64,000 nt of DNA from Prionace glauca (Eukaryota; Chordata; Chondrichthyes; Carcharhiniformes; Carcharhinidae), in assembly GCA_037974335.1 (NCBI GenBank), contig CM075743.1:8056449-8120448 (forward strand). Reading direction: 5' to 3'. Positions 25,201 through 31,200 of the stretch are shown in pieces. The translations under genes were made by a program, and so were the position numbers. Below the pieces are notes generated by a model that was not told where the DNA came from, made no database searches, and was given only the letters and a program-made list of their open reading frames with translations. Positions within the stretch are counted from its first letter, which is position 1; the number at the start of each line of letters is the position of its first letter.

Positions 25201-28200
25201 GGGACCTTGGGGTCCTTGTGCATGAGTCGCAAAAACCCAGCTTGCAGGTGCAGCAGGTGGTCAGGAAGGCGAATGGGATGCTGGCCTTCATAGTGAGGGG
25301 GATTGAATATAAAAGTAGGGAGGTCTTGCTACAGCTGTATAGGGCATTGGTGAGGCCGCAGCTGGAGTACTGTGTGCAGTTTTGGGCGCCGCACCTGCGT
25401 AAGGATATTTTGGCCCTGGAGGGAGTGCAGAGGAGGTTTACTTGGCTGATACCGGAGTTGAGGGGATTGAGCTATGAGGAGAGGCTGAATAAACTAGGCT
25501 TGTACTCGTTAGAGTTTAGAAGAATGAGGGGAGATCTCATTGAGACATATAAGATGATGAATGGGATGTATAGGATAGAGGTGGAGACTCTTCCCGCTCA
25601 AAAAAGACAGTAGGACTAGGGGGCACAGCCTCAAGATAAAGGGGGGGCGGTTTAGAACAGAGTTGAGGAGGAACTTCTTCACTCAAAGGGTGGTGAATCT
25701 CTGGAATTCTCTGCCCGTTGAAGTGGTGGAGGCTGCCTTGCTAGATATTTTTAAGAAACGGGTTGATGAGTTTTTGATAAGAGAAGGGATTAAGGGTTAT
25801 GGGGAGAGGGCGGGAAGGTGGAGCTGAGTCATGACAGATCAGCCATGATCTTATTGAATGGCGGGGCAGGCTCGAAGGGCCAGACGGCCTACTCCTGCTC
25901 CTATTTCTTATGTTCTTATGTAAATCAGCAATATGACAGAATATCAATCACAGATAACAAGTCACAAGGAGTATTTGTTGTCACAATGAAGGATCTTCAC
26001 TTAGGAGATGCAGGATGGTACAGCTGTGGAATTGAAGAACATGGTTTGGATCCAATATATCAAGTAAAACTACAAATATCTAACGGTACATTTCACAGTG
26101 ATTGTCTTCATTGCTCTCAACTGAAATGTCAGATCAATGGCTAGAATTGTATACATTAAGATCAGGGGTGGGGCTCTAGTAGCGCAGCGGGCCGGGAGCC
26201 GTCAGCGGAGACCATTTTGCAGTCGTCCCGCTGGGTGCCACGGCCTCCACACATCTCTGAGACTATGTTTTTTGACATAATCAGCTCCGTGCCAGAAATC
26301 TCTATTTCCACATGATTAGTGGGCCAGGGAATAAATTCTCCATGCCCACTAGCATCTGCCCCCCATCCCCCCACCACCCCTCCCCACCCTTCATACCCCC
26401 GCCAGGATTGATCCCCTCCAGCGGGGTTTAGTGCTGCGCCCCACTAATGGGGAACAGGCAGCCCGACCCTGCTGGATAGAAGAGACCCTCCTGACAGGTC
26501 TGGGGTTAAGGGGGGTGTGCCAGCCTGACAGTGCCAGCCTGATACCCTGCCACAGCCAAAGGGGCAAATGGCACTGCCCAAGGGGAACTTTGGCACTGCC
26601 TGCTGACATACGGCAATGCGGTGACAGGGCGAGGGGGGTTGAGGCATAATGGGAGCCAGGTCCTATTAGCAGGGTCATTGGCAGTGGGGGAACCTGCTGC
26701 TTCTCTGCCAGATCGGTGGCGGAGGGAGGAAATGAGGGTGACTGGTGCTGGCCATCAGAACAAGGAGGTTCAGCGCTGCCGGAGAGAGTGGGGGGCTCAG
26801 GGATGGCCATTGGGGGGTGGGGTTCCAGAATTATCAGAGGGAGATCAGGGCTGATGGGATGGGGAGGGGGAAGATGGGGGCTGATCATTAGGATCAGGGG
26901 TTGGGTCAGGACTGACCAAGGGGATCTGGGAGATCAGAGGTTGGCCGAGGGTGATGAGAGGGGGACATAGGGGCTGGTGCGGGAGGCCCAGGACACTAGC
27001 GATCAGTGGGGTGGGAGGGTCAGAAGCCAGCAATGGTGGATTGCAGGGCTGTCCAGCGATCAGGAAGCATTGTGTGATCAACAAACTTCAATATATTACA
27101 TTTGGTTCCCTCATCCAAATAATTGATGTAGATTGCGAACATACCGGGTCCAAACACTGATCCCTTTTTTGGGTGTGGTTTTCTAAGATTCCCTCCAACT
27201 AATTCACATTTGAGACACAAACAATTAGACAGCACTGAAGGCTAGTTACTGAAAGAAATTGTTTCCCATAGTTTTTATGTTAACTCATTCACAGCATCAT
27301 TGCTGCTGTCCTGATCTGAAACATCATTGCCTAATGATAGACATTGTCATTCAGGATGCCTGCAGGATGGAGAGATATGAAGACCTGAATGTGTTGGTGA
27401 GATTGCAACATGACGGACCTTGAATGAGATGTAGGAGTGGTTAGGGTTGGGAATGTTTGTTTTTTAGATGTTTAATCAGTACCTGAATGTTTCTTTCCCA
27501 CAGAACCCGTCTCTCTTCCTGTGCTTAGATTTTTATCACCACCAAATGCCTCATGTTCTGGGGGCTCAGTGTTCGTCTCCTGTGAGTCTGTCTGGGGATC
27601 ACTTCCCATTCGGTACACATGGTATGAAAAGACCCCGTCTGAAGATTCAAAGATCTCTGACACCAATAAACTGGACCTACATTGTCAATCCTTCACACAG
27701 CAACATCATCAATATTACTGCACAGCCTCAAATAACCAGGGAGAAAAATCCAGTGAAATGGTTACAGTGTCAGTGATCCACATTTTAGAAAAGACTGTAG
27801 TTATGTGACACAAATCAGCAGTGTTGGTAAGTGTCACTGTAAAACACCAATATAAACTGAATTTTTAAATAGGTTTATCCAAACTGCTTATAGCCAAAGT
27901 TGGTTCAGTCTCTCAGAATTGGTCACATTGCTTCTATCTGGTCCCTGATGATCTGCATTTTTGATGGAAATGAAATCATTAAATATTGTAGACATTCCAG
28001 TCACCCCACAAAATCAAAAGGAAGCTTGATTCACTGAGAGTTTAGAAAGCCACATGTCTATTTCTAAATGGAACTTCTAAAGTCTCCCAGCTTGGGAAAG
28101 ATGTCAAGGAGAGAGTGTTGAAGAGTTAAGAACATAAGAACATAAGAAATAGGAGCAGGAGTAGGCCATCTGGCCCTTCGAGCCTGCCCCGCCATTCAAT

Positions 28201-31200
28201 AAGATCATGGCTGATCTGTCGTGACTCAGCTCCACCTTCCCGCCCTCTCCCCATAACCCTTAATCCCTTCTCTTATCAAAAACCCATCAACCCGTTTCTT
28301 AAAAATATTTAGCGAGGCAGCCTCCACCACTTCAACGGGCAGAGAATTCCAGAGATTCACCACCCTTTGAATGAAGAAGTTCCTCCTCAACTCTGTTCTA
28401 AACCGCCCCCCCTTTATCTTGAGGCTGTGCCCCCTAGTGCTACTGTCTTTTTTGAGCGGGAACAGTCTCTCCACCTCTATCCTATCCATCCCATTCATCA
28501 TCTTATACATCTCAATGAGATCTCCCCTCATTCTTCTAAACTCTAACGAGTACAAGCCTAGTTTATTCAGCCTCTCCTCATAGCTCAATCCCCTCAACTC
28601 CGGTATCAACCGAGTAAACCTCCTCTGCACTCCCTCCAGGGCCAAAACATCCTTGCGCAGGTGCGGCGCCCAAAACTGCACACAGTACTCCAGCTGCGGC
28701 CTCACCAATGCCCTATACAGCTGCAGGTTGAATTCTATTGACACTCGAGGTGAAAGGTTTTTAACACTGAAACGTTAAATATTCTTTTAAAGCAGCCAAT
28801 ACCTCCTGTCTTGTTCACAGTGAGCCAACACAGTAATTCTCCGTAAAAAGAGACACATTTGTACCTGACACACATTTGATGAAGAAAATTGGCCTGTGAA
28901 ACTTGTTGCATTGAGCTGAGCTTCTGGGAGATTCTGTATCAATGCAACTCATTTCTCACATTTTGCAGCAAATTCTTCACTGAAACAAACCCAATTATGA
29001 GAGTTCTCCATGGCGGCAGGGGGGCAGGGGACAGGGAGGGGTGGGGGGTGGCTGGAGGGGGGAGGATCTACTGACAGCAACATGGATTAATTCGATAAAA
29101 TAGTCAGAAAATCCACTGCCAATGAACGATTGTTTCCTGTCACTGATGTAAGATCAGAAAACTGTCCTCTAGACAGGGGGAACAGCCATTGTCAATAATA
29201 GCCAGAGACTGGTGGATGTATTCACATGCCATTTGTCTGTTATTTTAATAGAAAGTTTCCTTAAGCAGCAAAACTCCATCAAGTATTAACCGCCTCTCCA
29301 CTCAGCGGTAGAAGTAATTCCACATTCAATATTTCACTGTGTTTTCATTGCAAAGCTGATCGCGAGGACATTACAATATTTGCTGCGCCCCCAGGAACAA
29401 ATTGTCCAGTGGTGACAGAGTCCAGCTCTCTGACTAAAAGTTTCCTTTCTGTTTCAAGAAGGCAGAGTAGGCGATATCTGAATTACAAAACTGGGTCCTT
29501 CCTAATAACTGTAAGATCAATGCCCAGGCATAGGAACAAAATACAAATATTAAGTATAAACTAGGCCCTTTCCTCACTACCACACAGGGGAGGATTAGAG
29601 GGAAAAGAATTCTCCCAAATCCATTCTCCCAACCAAGTCCTGAGGTTCCATTTGGGAAGAGGGCTCTCTTGGTTGATTTAATCAGATGAATCTGAACATT
29701 ATCCTCATGTCTCGATAGGAGCTGAATATACTTGTGAAGTTTTCACAACAAAATCACCCACAACTTCAGTTGTGTCTTCAGGATCTACACCTGTCAGTGA
29801 AAGGTACAGTGTTCTCATCGCTGATGTTTCCATTAACATTGCTTTCCAGTCAGAATCAATGATTATCAGTTTTGGCATGAGGCTTTACAATAATTTACCT
29901 CAATGGAAATGCTGGGTGTGTTTACATGGTGCTATTGTGTTAGCTTCCTTGTCACTGGGGGTGATTTTATCATTTCCCTCCCCACAGCCCCCCCCCTTCC
30001 TGCCCATTGATGGGCATGACGAGCCGCTAAAATTACCAAAGAGCCAAGAAATCATTTGAGTCCAATTTCTCACCTCTCGCAACCTTACCGGCACCAAATA
30101 TCCAGCGTGTTCAGCCTCCAGCCAATTTCCAGCAAGAGACTGGATATATATTTTAAGTCTATGGTAAACCTAATTTAAACAAAATTAGCCAGTGCGGGAT
30201 GCAATCTTCCTGGCTCACTTGCCTTTGTGGCCCAGCCAGAAGAGCTTGTCTCTGATCAGTGAAACACCTGGATTTTATAAACAGGGGCCAGTCGTGATGG
30301 CCTTGGCAATAGAACTGGAGGCTGTTGGTGTCCTCTGGGAAGTTGAGGTCAAAGGGAGGTGCTCCTTGGGCAGTGCCCAAGAGTATGGGGAGGGAGGGAT
30401 GTTGCCAAACTCCACACAATCGTTGGGGGTGGGAGGAGGGCCCATTGCCACTCTGCCCATGAACAGTGCAGAGGCAGATGGGGCCCGCTGCCACACTGCA
30501 TGCAGTTGGTGGGGATAGGAGGGGGATGATACGTTAGGATGGTGTGGGGGGGGTTGGAGCAGAGGGGTCGATCACGATCAGTTGTGGGCCCCTGGATAGA
30601 TGGAATAGGGGTGCTTTTGAGGTCAGCTGCATTAGCAGAGTGCTGACAGAATTCCCTCTCGGATTTATCAGCTGTCTGCTGGATGCTATTGCTCATATGC
30701 AACCACATAAGTTTGTACATGTCCAATGGCTCCCTTTGCTGCTGCAGCAGCCTTGCTGGCAAGTTAACCTGTGCCCTTCCCTCTAGAGGCTAGAAATGGT
30801 CTAGTCCATTTTGTCTTGCTCTGAGTGCAGAACATAGACAATTTGGACTCATGCAAAAAAAACGGATCTGAAACTCTCCTGTCTTCACACGAGCTGGGCA
30901 CTTTGAATTTTTCTCCTAAAATTGTTCCCACTGATTCTGTCAGTGGAACCACAGACTAAGAATTAAGCTTTTTCTGTTTGCCTTCGATGGTGCAGTTTTC
31001 ATTATTCATATTAATCACTTCACCATGAACCCAATCCCATGGAATTGTACTTGTCACAATCTAGTGATGCCAGATTTCCTTAACCCTGCATGTTCTGGAC
31101 TATCGCTGACAGGAACATTGCATTCACTGTCATCTTCTCCTTCTCAGTTGTCCAGTTTATTACGTTGTTCCCAATCTGAGCGGGTTAAAGGCCGTCTGCT

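Noticed and set aside
24594-25613. A 339-codon open frame joining an Ig domain to reverse transcriptase as a real fusion gene
   Set aside because: The join is exactly the CR1 insertion point in the V3 exon and the frame stops in the middle of CR1 after a base shift. It is better read as a disrupted exon than as a domesticated fusion.
27504-27808. A secreted receptor form ending in C2-3
   Set aside because: The stop comes from a one-base length difference relative to the other C2 exons, and the normal donor is still present. Decay explains it more simply.
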